A stretch of DNA of 64,000 bases, from contig JADLEK010000075.1 in NCBI GenBank assembly GCA_020846135.1, forward strand, positions 1 through 64,000, given 5' to 3'. A model generated the notes under the pieces. It saw only the letters and a list, made by a program, of their open reading frames with translations, was not told the DNA's origin and searched no databases. A program made the translations under genes and the position numbers. This DNA is from Gammaproteobacteria bacterium (GTDB lineage: Bacteria; Pseudomonadota; Gammaproteobacteria; Competibacterales; Competibacteraceae). This document shows, piece after piece, positions 1 to 8,845 of this stretch (positions within the stretch are counted from its first letter, which is position 1; every line of letters begins with the position of its first letter).

Positions 1-68
1 ATTAACAGGATTTTAACCAAGCTGGAGCCTTTCTTGACCGGTGGTTTGGCATCGTCTTTCGCAGCCAT
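1..68 (-). CDS. fliL: FliL-like flagellar basal-body protein, N-terminal fragment
   Basis: Only the first 22 codons lie in the window. They read MAAKDDAKPPVKKGSSLVKI and then LL, a short charged tail leading into a hydrophobic run, which is the layout of FliL (cytoplasmic tail, one membrane helix, periplasmic domain). A GAGAA ribosome-binding site lies about 5 nt before the ATG. The gene follows the chemotaxis operon on the same strand and has a sigma-54-like promoter about 40 nt upstream, which suits a flagellar operon. The name rests on N-terminal character and context only; another small membrane protein is possible. Confidence 0.45.
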   Translation of the reverse strand, partial: MAAKDDAKPPVKKGSSLVKILL

Positions 69-108
69 GATCGTTCTCGGTGTTGGTCGGGTGAGTAGCT
101 ATCAGGCA

Positions 109-124
109 AGCAAGTAACACGCCA
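109..124 (-). promoter_or_regulatory. Sigma-54 (RpoN) type -24/-12 promoter upstream of the fliL-like gene
   Basis: On the minus strand the sequence is TGGCGTGTTACTTGCT, matching the TGGCAcg-N4-TTGCW consensus with the invariant GG and GC exactly 10 nt apart. The predicted start of transcription near 97-99 leaves a leader of about 30 nt before the ATG at 68. Flagellar genes of many gammaproteobacteria depend on sigma-54, so place and function agree. No enhancer site was identified. Confidence 0.6.
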
Positions 125-349
125 TCCGCATGGAATAAAATTATCAATCCCTTTCAATGAATTAACAACCAATGGCATCGATGCGTGGCATCAGTAGCGA
201 TCACCACCGTCAAAGTTCCGGCGCGGCGACTTGACGGGATCGGATTGCTAGGCCGAGCGTTGACGGCGATTTTGGTTGATGCGCTTGCCGTTTGCAGTTC
301 GATGGGCTGTCCAGCAAACGGGCGAAGGCAACGAAGCAGGAAGGTGGAC

Positions 350-832
350 TCAGATCACCAGCAGCGATAAACCGCCAACCCCATAGCGCGGCACATTGAT
401 GATGAAGTCGGCATGGCCTTTCATTGTGCTTAACGCGACCTTGGCGTCAGCCGGTAATTTGCCCAGATCGGGATATAAGGTGGCCAGTTTCAGGTGTGGG
501 GTGCGCTCATCCATGAGCAGCGTAGACAAAATATTCATGACCTCATAGAGATTATCGAGCATGGTTTGTTCGAGTTTTTTGGTCTTGATCGCATCCTTAG
601 CCGCGCCGACCGGCATCATGGATAACGCACAGCCCCCGTTGGCGGCGAACGGAATGTCACAGAGGAGGGCAGCCACCGGTTTGTCATCGTCATCAATATA
701 GATTGCGATCAGATTGCCGGAACTGGCCTTGGTATCCAGCGGTTTTCCGGGCGTCACTTTGGCGTCCTCTCCAAAGAGCATGGCAACGGTTTCCTTCATG
801 GCGGCGGCATTAGGCAGGGCATAAACAGGCAT
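350..832 (-). CDS. Hypothetical protein of the chemotaxis operon, possibly CheX/CheC-like
   Basis: A 160-residue protein without signal peptide or membrane helix. The start at 832 (MPVYALPN) is chosen because AGGAGA sits 7 nt upstream; an in-frame ATG at 886 has no such site. Around residue 115 there is an E-x-x-N pair (NLYEVMNILSTLL) preceded by a central segment rich in beta-branched residues. CheX, CheC and FliY phosphatases carry a comparable ExxN catalytic helix, but only one such helix is evident here. It lies downstream of cheY (88 nt) and before fliL, so a role in clearing CheY-phosphate or in motor output is plausible. I do not recognise the family with certainty. Confidence 0.6.
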   Translation of the reverse strand: MPVYALPNAAAMKETVAMLFGEDAKVTPGKPLDTKASSGNLIAIYIDDDDKPVAALLCDIPFAANGGCALSMMPVGAAKDAIKTKKLEQTMLDNLYEVMNILSTLLMDERTPHLKLATLYPDLGKLPADAKVALSTMKGHADFIINVPRYGVGGLSLLVI

Positions 833-919
833 GGCGCTTTCTCCTTTGGCAAGGTCAGGGAATCTGGAGATTGTTGGCGTGGGCAACCTCCATACATTGG
901 TTTTTCGGTCAATAATGAC

Positions 920-1285
920 CTACTTGATATAGGCTTCCAGTACCTTGGTGAAAGTCTCTACAGTAAACGGCTTTGATATCAGGAATTTGGCTCCGGCTTG
1001 AGTAGCCTTGGCGCGCATTTCAGCGGTGGCCTCGGTAGTCACGAAACCGAATGGAATTTTGTAGCCCTCCTCTTTAAGCGCTTCGAGGAATTCCAACCCG
1101 GACTTGTTGGGCATATTCCAGTCCGAGAAAATTAGGTCAGGCGGATCCTTGCGGACCACGTCCAGAGCCTGGTTGCCATCTCCAGCTTGCAGCACTTCAA
1201 GATGACCGTAGCCCGCTTCGCGCAGAGTTCGCCGGACGATCATGCGCATGGCGCTGCTGTCGTCAACGATTAAAATTTTCATCAC
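920..1285 (-). CDS. cheY: Chemotaxis response regulator CheY
   Basis: A stand-alone receiver domain of 121 residues. Acid-pocket residues D8 and D9 precede the phosphoacceptor D55 in FSDWNMPN; the switch Thr lies at 83-84 (VTT) and the conserved Lys is K105 (SKPF). It is expected to take phosphate from CheA and bind the flagellar switch. GGAG lies upstream of two consecutive ATGs (1285 and 1282), either of which may be used. The SDWNMPxxxGLEFL stretch is typical of proteobacterial CheY proteins that act on the flagellar motor. Confidence 0.93.
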   Translation of the reverse strand: MMKILIVDDSSAMRMIVRRTLREAGYGHLEVLQAGDGNQALDVVRKDPPDLIFSDWNMPNKSGLEFLEALKEEGYKIPFGFVTTEATAEMRAKATQAGAKFLISKPFTVETFTKVLEAYIK

Positions 1286-1445
1286 TGCTTCTCCTGTTCA
1301 AATAAAGTCATCGGTAAAATCTGGGCTTCGTAAGGTAACAAAAAATAACCAACTGTCTTTTAGTAATCTGGCCCATTGTATCCTGTGGCGACCTCCAATG
1401 GGGAGAGATCGGAGAGCGTAGGCAGCAGGATTTTTACAGTCAGCG

Positions 1446-2282
1446 TTATGGATTTTTTGCCGAGCGTAGCTTATAGCATACAGTCTTGCCCGTCGAAACC
1501 GGCTCGAAGGCGGCGTCCAGGTTGAGGGTGGTTTCCGAAGTACCCAGAAACAGATATCCATCCGGTTTCAGGAGGGTGCGAATCCGCGCTAATATGGATT
1601 TCTTGGTTTCCAGACCGAAATAAATTAATACGTTACGCATGAAGATCATATCCATCGGTGGCATCGGCGGCCAAGGTTCAGCCAGATTGCTCTGCTGGAA
1701 TTCCACCATGCGCCGGATATCCGACTTAATCCGCCAATGTAGACCCTGCTTGTCGAAATGCTTGGCCAGCAGCGCTGGCGGCAGACCGCGATTGACTTCA
1801 ATTTGGCTGTATAACCCTTCGCGCGCGCGCGCTAGGATAGCGCTGGACAAATCGGTGGCGATAATCCGTAGCCGCCCTCCGACCAAAGCGGGAAAGGATT
1901 CGTGCAGAAGCATGGCGATGCTGAAAGGTTCCTGCCCACTGGAACAGGCTGCACACCACATCGTCAGGTTCTGAGCGGGCCGCCGCTTGGCGAGCAGATC
2001 GGGCAGAACTTGCGTTTTGAGCGTATCAAAGGGATGCAGATCGCGGAAGAATGAGGTTTCGTGGGTCGTGATCGCTTCCACCACCTTGGGCAGAAGACCA
2101 TTCGCTGGATTGCTGCGCAGCGCAGCGATCAGTTCCTGCAACGAGGCAAACCCGGCCTGCTGCACCAAGGGCGCCAGCCGGGTTTCGATCAGATAGGCCT
2201 TATCCGGCTCCAGCACAATGGCAGAGTGGCGCCGCACCAGATCGCGGACGTAGGTCATATCGCGCGGACTGATGGCGTTCAT
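1446..2282 (-). CDS. cheR: Chemotaxis protein methyltransferase CheR
   Basis: A 278-residue protein that methylates glutamates of chemoreceptors with S-adenosylmethionine. An N-terminal helical domain (about 1-80) ends in the hallmark TTHETSFFRD at 72-81. The SAM site is WCAACSSGQEP (109-119), followed by IIATDLSS (140-147) and the late motif DMIFMRNVLIYF (211-222). Length matches the family. It lies between cheB and cheY in the same direction. The receptor in this operon lacks a C-terminal NWETF-like docking peptide, so binding must not need the pentapeptide. No clear ribosome-binding site precedes the ATG. Confidence 0.94.
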   Translation of the reverse strand: MNAISPRDMTYVRDLVRRHSAIVLEPDKAYLIETRLAPLVQQAGFASLQELIAALRSNPANGLLPKVVEAITTHETSFFRDLHPFDTLKTQVLPDLLAKRRPAQNLTMWCAACSSGQEPFSIAMLLHESFPALVGGRLRIIATDLSSAILARAREGLYSQIEVNRGLPPALLAKHFDKQGLHWRIKSDIRRMVEFQQSNLAEPWPPMPPMDMIFMRNVLIYFGLETKKSILARIRTLLKPDGYLFLGTSETTLNLDAAFEPVSTGKTVCYKLRSAKNP

Positions 2283-2315
2283 CGGGAGTGGGAGTTGTTT
2301 AGCAAGATCAAAGGA

Positions 2316-3419
2316 TTAGCGTGCAGCCCGCACCCGGGCTAGAATTTCCCCAGCCAGATGGGGCAATGCAATCTGCGCATCCGCCAAGCCGGCTTTAGCG
2401 ACAAAACCGGGCATTCCCCAGACCACAGAACTGGCTTCGTCCTGAACCAGGATTTGGCCGCCAGCCTTGCGAATCGCCTCGCATCCTTTCAAGCCGTCAT
2501 TGCCCATGCCGGTCAGGATCACGGCCAGGGTATTGCCTCGGTAGGTTTCCGCCACCGACCGGAACAGCACATTGACCGCCGGACGACAGGAGTTTTCAGG
2601 CGCGTCCTGATTCAAGCGCAGGCGAACTTGAGTTCCCTGCCGCTCCAGCGCCATGTGCGAACCGCCAGGGGCCAGCCAGACCTGGCCAGGGTGTAACACA
2701 TCGCCGGCAGCGCCCTCAACGATGGGCAGCGCAGACTGAGCGGACAGTCGTTCAGCCAGCAACCGGGTGAAGATCGGCGGCATGTGCTGGACAATCAGAA
2801 TCGGTGCCGGGAACTGGGCCGGCAACTGAGGCAGCAGCACCGTCAGCGCGTTGGGTCCGCCAGTGGATACGCCGATCACCAGGATATCAACCCGTTGGCG
2901 CAGGCGCGGCGCGACCATGATGGGTGCAGATTCAGGTTTGGGCGGGGGTTTTGGCGCAGGCATACGTTCAGGCGCTACCGGTGTGAGAACTGGAGCAGGG
3001 CGATGACGACAGAAAGTTTTAATGCGAGGAATCAGTTCATCCCGGACTCGTTGCAACGAGAGGTTCATGTTGCCGGTGTTGGAAGGCTTGGTGACATAGT
3101 CGTTAGCGCCGAGTCCGAGCGCTTCCAGGGTGACCGCAGCCCCTCGTTCGGTGATCGAACTGAACATGATGACGGGCAGGCGCGGCTGGCGCTTGCGCAG
3201 TTCGGTCAGCGTTTCCAGACCGTCCATTTCCGGCATTTCCACATCCAGAATGACGATGTCAGGCTTGAGTGACGCTAGTTTTGCCAGAGCAATCCGGCCA
3301 TTGGCGGCGGTATCAGCGATTTCGAGCGCCGGATCGCTGGAGAGGACATCCGTCAGCAAGCGGCGGATCACTGCTGAATCATCAACCAGCAGGATGCGGA
3401 TTTTAGGGGCCAGGGTCAT
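2316..3419 (-). CDS. cheB: Chemotaxis methylesterase/deamidase CheB
   Basis: Protein-glutamate methylesterase of 367 residues, counted from MTLAPK. The receiver (about 5-125) has D13/D14 and phosphoacceptor D59; a proline-rich linker (about 140-170) follows. The esterase domain carries the catalytic Ser in GVSTGGP (S185), His in VQHMP (H212) and Asp in GMGNDG (D308). Together with CheR it sets receptor methylation. The open frame runs 44 codons further upstream, but that extension is the tail of a different receiver domain (see 3420-3551), so 3419 is preferred; GGGAA lies about 10 nt before it. A fused longer product cannot be excluded. Confidence 0.92.
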   Translation of the reverse strand: MTLAPKIRILLVDDSAVIRRLLTDVLSSDPALEIADTAANGRIALAKLASLKPDIVILDVEMPEMDGLETLTELRKRQPRLPVIMFSSITERGAAVTLEALGLGANDYVTKPSNTGNMNLSLQRVRDELIPRIKTFCRHRPAPVLTPVAPERMPAPKPPPKPESAPIMVAPRLRQRVDILVIGVSTGGPNALTVLLPQLPAQFPAPILIVQHMPPIFTRLLAERLSAQSALPIVEGAAGDVLHPGQVWLAPGGSHMALERQGTQVRLRLNQDAPENSCRPAVNVLFRSVAETYRGNTLAVILTGMGNDGLKGCEAIRKAGGQILVQDEASSVVWGMPGFVAKAGLADAQIALPHLAGEILARVRAAR

Positions 3420-3551
3420 GTTTGCGTCATTCCCAGAATTTGGAGTTTGGCCGAACACTACATCGCGGGTGAATGGCTTCAGCAGATATTCATCAGCGCC
3501 AACGATCAGCGCCGCGGCAATCGACCCGACCTCCGATTTAGCGGCAACCAT
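3420..3551 (-). pseudogene. Relict C-terminal third of a CheY-like receiver, in frame with cheB
   Basis: The 44 codons before the cheB start encode MVAAKSEVGSIAAALIVGAD and then EYLLKPFTRDVVFGQ. This is the end of a receiver domain: the switch-region beta strand, the GADEYLLKPF motif with its conserved Lys-Pro, and the start of helix 5. The phosphoacceptor half is missing and an in-frame stop lies two codons upstream of the ATG. It looks like the remains of a second cheY between mcp and cheB, cut by deletion. It may still be translated as an extension of CheB. Confidence 0.6.
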
Positions 3552-3630
3552 CCATCAAGCATAGATGAAATAGTGTGCAGGATTGACGCAGACAACGCGG
3601 TTCAACGAGATCAGGGGACAGGCCCCCATC

Positions 3631-5886
3631 TTAGAGCGTCGCCCGCATCCCGGTCCGGGTTGATCGCATCCCGGCGTGGGAAGAGCCGGCTTCATAGCGG
3701 AAGCGATCGACCAGTTGCTGCAACTCGGACGCCATCCGCGCCATTTCACTGGAGGCGTTATGGACATCATTGGCGCTACTGAGCGTACTCTGAGTCGCTT
3801 GAGCTACGTTAGTGATGTTCTGGGCGATCTCGGCGCTGCCCTGCGCCGCGTCGGCGACGCTGCGGCCGATTTCGTTAGTGGTGGCGGTCTGCTCTTCGAC
3901 GGCGCTGGCGATCGTAATTTGAATATCGTGGATCTGGTTGATGATGGTGCTGATGCCGCCAATCGCCTCGACCGCGCCACCGGTATCCATCTGGATCGCT
4001 TCAATCTTGCGGCCAATTTCTTCGGTAGCCTTGGCGGTCTCCTTGGCCAGTTCCTTGACTTCGTTGGCGACAACCGCAAACCCCTTACCCGCCTCACCGG
4101 CGCGCGCCGCTTCGATGGTGGCGTTCAGCGCCAGCAGATGGGTCTGCTCGGCAATGGAAGTGATCACCTTGATGATATTACCAATGCCGGCGCTGCTTTC
4201 GCCCAGTTTACGGACAATGGCGTTGGCGTTCTGAGCCATGGTGACTGCCGAGGTCACTACCCGGGCGGCTTCAGCGGCGTTCTGGGCAATCTCGCGGATG
4301 CTGGCGCCCATTTCTTCGGTCGCGGTGGCGACCGCCTCGACATTGGCGCTGACCTGATCAGCGGCGGACGCAGCGATGGTGGCTTTAGTGGAAGCCGATT
4401 CGGCATTGCCGCCCATCTGATGACTGACCATGGTCAGCTCCTCGGCAGCTCCCGCCAGGGTTTTAGCGGTCTGGCCGATGCGGGCCATGCTGTCGCGCAA
4501 GGTAGCCAGCAGTTGATCCAGACCCTGACCCATCCGATCAATGGCGTCAGCGCTGGCAACGCCGGCCCCTGCCAATTCCTGGGTCAGATCGCCTTCCGCC
4601 GCCGCGCTGACCACCTTGAGCATCCGGTCAACTTTGGTCTGCAAGAGCTGGGTCTGTTCTTTTTCACGGTCGAAGGCATCCTTGACGGCGCGTTCGTTGC
4701 GAAGTCTTTCGGTGGCGATTTCCCAAGTGATCATCGGCCCCATATAAGCGCCATCGCGATCATGCACCGCGCTGAAATACAACTCGCAAAAATCATTACC
4801 CAAAGTGATCATCGCTTTGTGCGGGAGGTGGGCCGGATCGGCGACTACCCGTCGCAACTCCGGCTGCTGGCGGAAGAACAGATCAACGGGTTGACCGATT
4901 AATTCGTTCATGGCGACCGGCAGATGTTGCTCCAGTCCGCGCAGGGTGCGCTCCATGGCTGGATTCAGGTAGCGCAGCCGCAGATTGCGGTCGGCAGCCA
5001 TAATGTTGGACGGTGCGCTTTGCACCATGGACATGACCCAACCCACCTGCTTGCGCTGTTCCGCGACTTCTTTCCAGTCAATCTTCTCAGTCTGAAACGC
5101 GGCGCGGATGCCTTCCACGGCTTGATTGAGGGACTGGGCCATGTCACCCAGTTCGTCCCGGGAAATCACGGTGGCCTGGTGGGAAAGATCGCCGGCCGCC
5201 AGGCTGTGCGCTAGGTCGAGGACACTGTTGACGCTGACGATGATGCCCCGCGCCAGCCAAAACGACAGCACGAGTAAAGGAATCAGCAGCGCGATGACGA
5301 TCAACCCTTCGCGCAGGGCGGAGTTAAGGAAGTTAGCGCGCAGTTCATCGACATAAACGCCGGTGGTGATGACCCAATCCCAAGGGGTAAATTCCCGGGC
5401 ATAGGCGATTTTGGGCACCGGTTTGTTCGCCCCGGGCCGCGGCCAGTCGTAGCTGACGAAACCGCTGCCCTCCTGCCGGGCGACTCTGGACAAATCACCG
5501 AGAATGGCGGCCAGATTGCCGGCCTCGCGCCCACCGTGGGATGGCTGGTTTTCCAGTTCCGGGCGGGCGGCATGCAACAGCACCCGTTCATCCGGTCCTA
5601 ATACCGCGAAGTAGAAATCCTGATAGCGCATATTGCGCAGCGTTTCGATCGCGAGCTTCTGGGCCTGTTCGCGGGTCAACGACCCGGCCTGCTCCTGCTT
5701 CTGGTAACGCTCGACGACGCCGCTGGCGGTTTCCACCAGGCTGAGCGCCAGCGTTTTAGGTTCTTCGAGCAATTGCTGCCAGCGGGGGTACAGCGACAGG
5801 GTGGTCAGCAACACCATACTGGCGACGGCCCAGCCGACGATCAGGGCCAGCTTGCTGTGCAGGCTCATATTTTTTAGGAAACTCAT
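3631..5886 (-). CDS. Methyl-accepting chemotaxis protein (Cache, HAMP, PAS, MCP signal domains)
   Basis: A 751-residue chemoreceptor. The start at 5886 is preferred because AGGAGA precedes it by about 9 nt. Membrane helix 1 (about 13-32) and helix 2 (about 194-213) enclose a periplasmic single Cache domain with FYFAVLGPDERVLLH and a closing WVITTGVYVD. Then come a HAMP domain (about 214-270), a cytoplasmic PAS domain (about 285-395), a second HAMP-like segment and the MCP signalling bundle, whose hairpin tip contains EQTHLLALNATIEAARAGE. It is part of the che operon, so it probably signals through this CheA/CheW. The C terminus (GMRATL) has no CheR-docking pentapeptide. The ligand is unknown; Cache receptors often sense small carboxylates or amino acids. 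Confidence 0.93.
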   Translation of the reverse strand: MSFLKNMSLHSKLALIVGWAVASMVLLTTLSLYPRWQQLLEEPKTLALSLVETASGVVERYQKQEQAGSLTREQAQKLAIETLRNMRYQDFYFAVLGPDERVLLHAARPELENQPSHGGREAGNLAAILGDLSRVARQEGSGFVSYDWPRPGANKPVPKIAYAREFTPWDWVITTGVYVDELRANFLNSALREGLIVIALLIPLLVLSFWLARGIIVSVNSVLDLAHSLAAGDLSHQATVISRDELGDMAQSLNQAVEGIRAAFQTEKIDWKEVAEQRKQVGWVMSMVQSAPSNIMAADRNLRLRYLNPAMERTLRGLEQHLPVAMNELIGQPVDLFFRQQPELRRVVADPAHLPHKAMITLGNDFCELYFSAVHDRDGAYMGPMITWEIATERLRNERAVKDAFDREKEQTQLLQTKVDRMLKVVSAAAEGDLTQELAGAGVASADAIDRMGQGLDQLLATLRDSMARIGQTAKTLAGAAEELTMVSHQMGGNAESASTKATIAASAADQVSANVEAVATATEEMGASIREIAQNAAEAARVVTSAVTMAQNANAIVRKLGESSAGIGNIIKVITSIAEQTHLLALNATIEAARAGEAGKGFAVVANEVKELAKETAKATEEIGRKIEAIQMDTGGAVEAIGGISTIINQIHDIQITIASAVEEQTATTNEIGRSVADAAQGSAEIAQNITNVAQATQSTLSSANDVHNASSEMARMASELQQLVDRFRYEAGSSHAGMRSTRTGMRATL

Positions 5887-5934
5887 GGATGTGTTTCTCC
5901 TCGAAGCGTTCTCAGCCAAGGACGGCGCTTGGTT

Positions 5935-6399
5935 TCAATGACTCGCCGTCCGACGCTGGCGGTTCAGGATGGCCGGACTGAACAGTTTTTCGACGTTCAG
6001 CAGCAGCAACAGGCGACCTTGCAGTTTGTAGGCGCCCTGAATCAGTTCCCGGGCGATGCCTTCCAGCGTATCCGGCGGATGTTCGAAGCAGCTCTGGTCC
6101 ACTTCCAGCACGTCGCCGATCCGGTCCACCAGCAGGCTGAAAATACCTTGCCAGGTCTGAAACACGATGTTGATCGGCAAGCGATCAGCCAGGGTGTCCT
6201 CAACTTGCAGCAAGCGGCGCAGATCGATGGCGGTGACGATTTGGCCGCGCAGGTTGATTAAGCCGCGCACCACCGGCGGAGCCAGCGGCACCGGGGTAAT
6301 GATTTGATACCGGATCACTTCCTGGACCTTTTCGACGTCAACGCCAAAAAACCGGTCATCCAGAAAAAAGGTGCAGAACTGGCGGCGCAGGTCAGCCAT
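5935..6399 (-). CDS. cheW: Chemotaxis coupling protein CheW
   Basis: A 154-residue single CheW domain that links receptors to CheA. It begins FCTFFLDDRFFGVDVEKVQE and contains the conserved VVRGLINLRGQIVTAIDLR turn and LLVDRIGDVLEV. GAGG lies 8 nt before the ATG. It begins three bases after the cheA stop, so the two are almost certainly co-translated. The tail NRQRRTASH is short and basic. Confidence 0.94.
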   Translation of the reverse strand: MADLRRQFCTFFLDDRFFGVDVEKVQEVIRYQIITPVPLAPPVVRGLINLRGQIVTAIDLRRLLQVEDTLADRLPINIVFQTWQGIFSLLVDRIGDVLEVDQSCFEHPPDTLEGIARELIQGAYKLQGRLLLLLNVEKLFSPAILNRQRRTASH

Positions 6400-6402
6400 G
6401 GC

Positions 6403-8733
6403 TCAGGCCTCCTCGGCCAGCGTCAGCAACGGCGCAACTTGGCGCAGGAAGCCCTGCACATCGAACAATTCCGTGACCCGACCCTGGATAACCAGGGTGC
6501 CGGCGACGCCGTTGCGGGTCGATCGGCCTTTGATTTCAAAGATATCCTGGACGATATCGATGATTTCATCGACCGCCAGTCCGACCCGACGAATACCATC
6601 GCCAAAGACAATGACTTGCAGCAAATTGGAGGCGGAAACCTCCGCTTCGTCGTGAGCCAGACGATCGAGGGTGCGCCGTTCGCTGAGAATGTCCTGGAGG
6701 CGAACCAGGGGCAGTATCTGGCCCCGATACTGGATGACATCGACTTCACCCGCGCTTTCCACCTGATCGGATGGGAATTCTTCCAGCCGCGACACCGGGG
6801 CCAGCGGAATCGCCAACCGGCCATTGCCTGGCGAGCGCACCAGCAACAGGGTCTGGCGTTCGCCAGCACGATCGCGCGCCTCGTGCTGCTGAGCCGCGAC
6901 ATTATGGTCATGGCTGTCGTTGAGAATCCGGGCCTGCTGGGCGACGCCTAGCACATCGAGAATCAACGCTACCCGGCCATCGCCCATAATGGTGGCTCCA
7001 GCGAACACGGGTACATCCTGTAACACCTTATCGAGTGGTTTGACCACGATCTCCTGGGTATCGTTGATCTGATCGACCACCAGTCCGAACTGATGCTGAC
7101 CGGCTTGCAGAACGACGATATTGACGGCGTTGGAGCGACCCGGGGTCAACTCCAGTTCCCGGTTGATATGGACGATGGGCAGCAGTTTGCCGCGCAGTCG
7201 GTAGACGGGATTGCTGTGAACGTATTCAATCGCTGCGCCGCGTTGTTCCTCATTGATCCGGATCAGTTCCAGCAGGTTGACTTGGGGAATGGCGAAGCGC
7301 TCGCCGCCGCTGGTGATGATCAGCGCCGGGACGATGGCCAAGGTCAGGGGAATGCGAATCTTGAAGGTCGAACCCCGGCCCAGTTCGCTTTCCAGGTCAA
7401 TCACGCCGCCGATCTTTTCGATGTTGGTCTTGACCACATCCATGCCAACGCCTCGCCCGGAGATGTTGGTAATCTTTTCGGCGGTGGAGAACCCGGCTAG
7501 AAAGATCAGCCGGCGCAAGTCCTGATCACTCATGGCCGCCGCGCGCTCCGGGGTGATCAAGCCCTTTTCCAGCGCCTTGTTACGCAGTTTGACCGGATTA
7601 ATGCCGGCCCCGTCGTCAGAGATTTCAATGTGTACCTGGCCACCTTCGTGATAGGCGCGCATCAGTAGGCAACCTTCTTCCGGTTTGCCGGCGCTGCGGC
7701 GGCTGGCGGGCAGTTCGACGCCATGGTCGACGGCGTTGCGCACCAGGTGAGTGAGCGGGTCTTTCATGGCCTCGATTAGGCTCTTGTCGAGTTCGGTCTC
7801 CTTGCCTTCCATGTCCACCCGCACCTGCTTGCCGCAACTGACCGCCAGGTCGCGCACCACCCGGGGGAATTTGGCCCAAATGTTGTTGATGGGCTGCATG
7901 CGGGTGCGCATGATGCCTTCCTGAAGCTCACTGGTGATCAGGTTCAGTCGTTGCGAAGCGGCCTGTAGCGGAGGGTTTTCTTGGAGGAGGGTGTATTCAA
8001 GAATCTGATTGCGGGCCAGAACCAGTTCTCCGACCAGGTTCATCAGCTTGTCCAGCAGCGGCACATCAACCCGGATCGAGCTTTCGGCGATTGCCGGCGA
8101 ACCGGCCGGGGAAGACGCCGGTGGAGCGGCGGGGCGTTCGGGTGGAGTGGGCGCTGGTTCGCGTGAGACGGTTGATTTGGTAGCCGGTTCTGGCTGCGGA
8201 GCGGATTCAGGCAGCGCCGTCAATGTCGTCAGAAACGGTTCTGGCGCAGGGTCAGATGACAGATTGGTTGCAGCGGGCGGCACAACGGGTTCAGGTTCCA
8301 GCGGTGGAGCAGGCGCGAGAAGAAATGGGGTGACTGGCGGCGCTGATTTGGCGACGCCGACTTCCTTGAGGAGGTGCAACGTCTCGATCAGACCGGCATA
8401 ACTTTCTTCGCCATCGCCTTCAGTGCGCTCGACCTCGGTGAGCATGGTGCGCACCGCATCCAGCATGGCTAACAGGGCGCTCGCCATGTCCTGGTTAAAG
8501 CTCAGTTTACCGTCGCGCAACAGCGACAGCAGATTCTCGCCAGCGTGAGTCAGTTTTTCGAGGTGGCCGAAGCCCAGAAAACCGCAGGTGCCTTTGATAG
8601 TATGGACGGTGCGGAAAATGCTGGCGAGCGTATCCCGATCATTGGGGTTCTGTTCGAGGGCTACGAATTTGGTGTCAAGCTGATCGAGGCCTTCCAGGCT
8701 TTCGGTCAGGAACTCTTTGATGATTTCATCCAT
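6403..8733 (-). CDS. cheA: Chemotaxis histidine kinase CheA with two C-terminal CheW domains
   Basis: A 776-residue kinase. The HPt domain (1-105) has phospho-accepting H44 in VHTIKGTCGF. Residues about 128-218 are a Pro/Ala/Glu-rich linker; the usual P2 CheY-binding domain is not apparent. Dimerisation domain about 219-285 (LMNLVGELVLARN). ATPase domain about 325-462 with N box HLVRNAVDHGVE, G1 SDDGAGIN and G2 GRGVGMDVV. Two CheW-like domains follow, about 467-600 and 625-765; the second (GRLAIPLAP... VIQYRGQILPLVRLQD) is additional to the E. coli layout. First gene of the operon. No strong ribosome-binding site precedes the ATG. Confidence 0.94.
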   Translation of the reverse strand: MDEIIKEFLTESLEGLDQLDTKFVALEQNPNDRDTLASIFRTVHTIKGTCGFLGFGHLEKLTHAGENLLSLLRDGKLSFNQDMASALLAMLDAVRTMLTEVERTEGDGEESYAGLIETLHLLKEVGVAKSAPPVTPFLLAPAPPLEPEPVVPPAATNLSSDPAPEPFLTTLTALPESAPQPEPATKSTVSREPAPTPPERPAAPPASSPAGSPAIAESSIRVDVPLLDKLMNLVGELVLARNQILEYTLLQENPPLQAASQRLNLITSELQEGIMRTRMQPINNIWAKFPRVVRDLAVSCGKQVRVDMEGKETELDKSLIEAMKDPLTHLVRNAVDHGVELPASRRSAGKPEEGCLLMRAYHEGGQVHIEISDDGAGINPVKLRNKALEKGLITPERAAAMSDQDLRRLIFLAGFSTAEKITNISGRGVGMDVVKTNIEKIGGVIDLESELGRGSTFKIRIPLTLAIVPALIITSGGERFAIPQVNLLELIRINEEQRGAAIEYVHSNPVYRLRGKLLPIVHINRELELTPGRSNAVNIVVLQAGQHQFGLVVDQINDTQEIVVKPLDKVLQDVPVFAGATIMGDGRVALILDVLGVAQQARILNDSHDHNVAAQQHEARDRAGERQTLLLVRSPGNGRLAIPLAPVSRLEEFPSDQVESAGEVDVIQYRGQILPLVRLQDILSERRTLDRLAHDEAEVSASNLLQVIVFGDGIRRVGLAVDEIIDIVQDIFEIKGRSTRNGVAGTLVIQGRVTELFDVQGFLRQVAPLLTLAEEA

Positions 8734-8811
8734 AGCCGCGAGATCGCTTAACGCTCGTCCAGGGGGGTCTGCCGAGTGAAAGTTGATTTTAGTTGAGTTA
8801 TGCCTGAAATG

Positions 8812-8845
8812 TTAGGCGCACAGCGATATTAGGCGCACAGCGATA
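8812..8845. repeat. Perfect 17-bp tandem duplication upstream of cheA/qor
   Basis: The unit TTAGGCGCACAGCGATA occurs twice head to tail (8812-8828 and 8829-8845) in the 212-bp region between the divergent cheA and qor genes. It could be a slippage product or a duplicated protein-binding site. Confidence 0.8.

Noticed and set aside
1639..2342. Several short plus-strand frames opposite cheR
   Set aside because: All are antisense shadows of a gene with complete family motifs.
3676..4902. 408-codon plus-strand frame opposite the chemoreceptor gene
   Set aside because: Glycine/histidine-rich shadow of the repetitive MCP codons; the minus-strand product has full domain homology.
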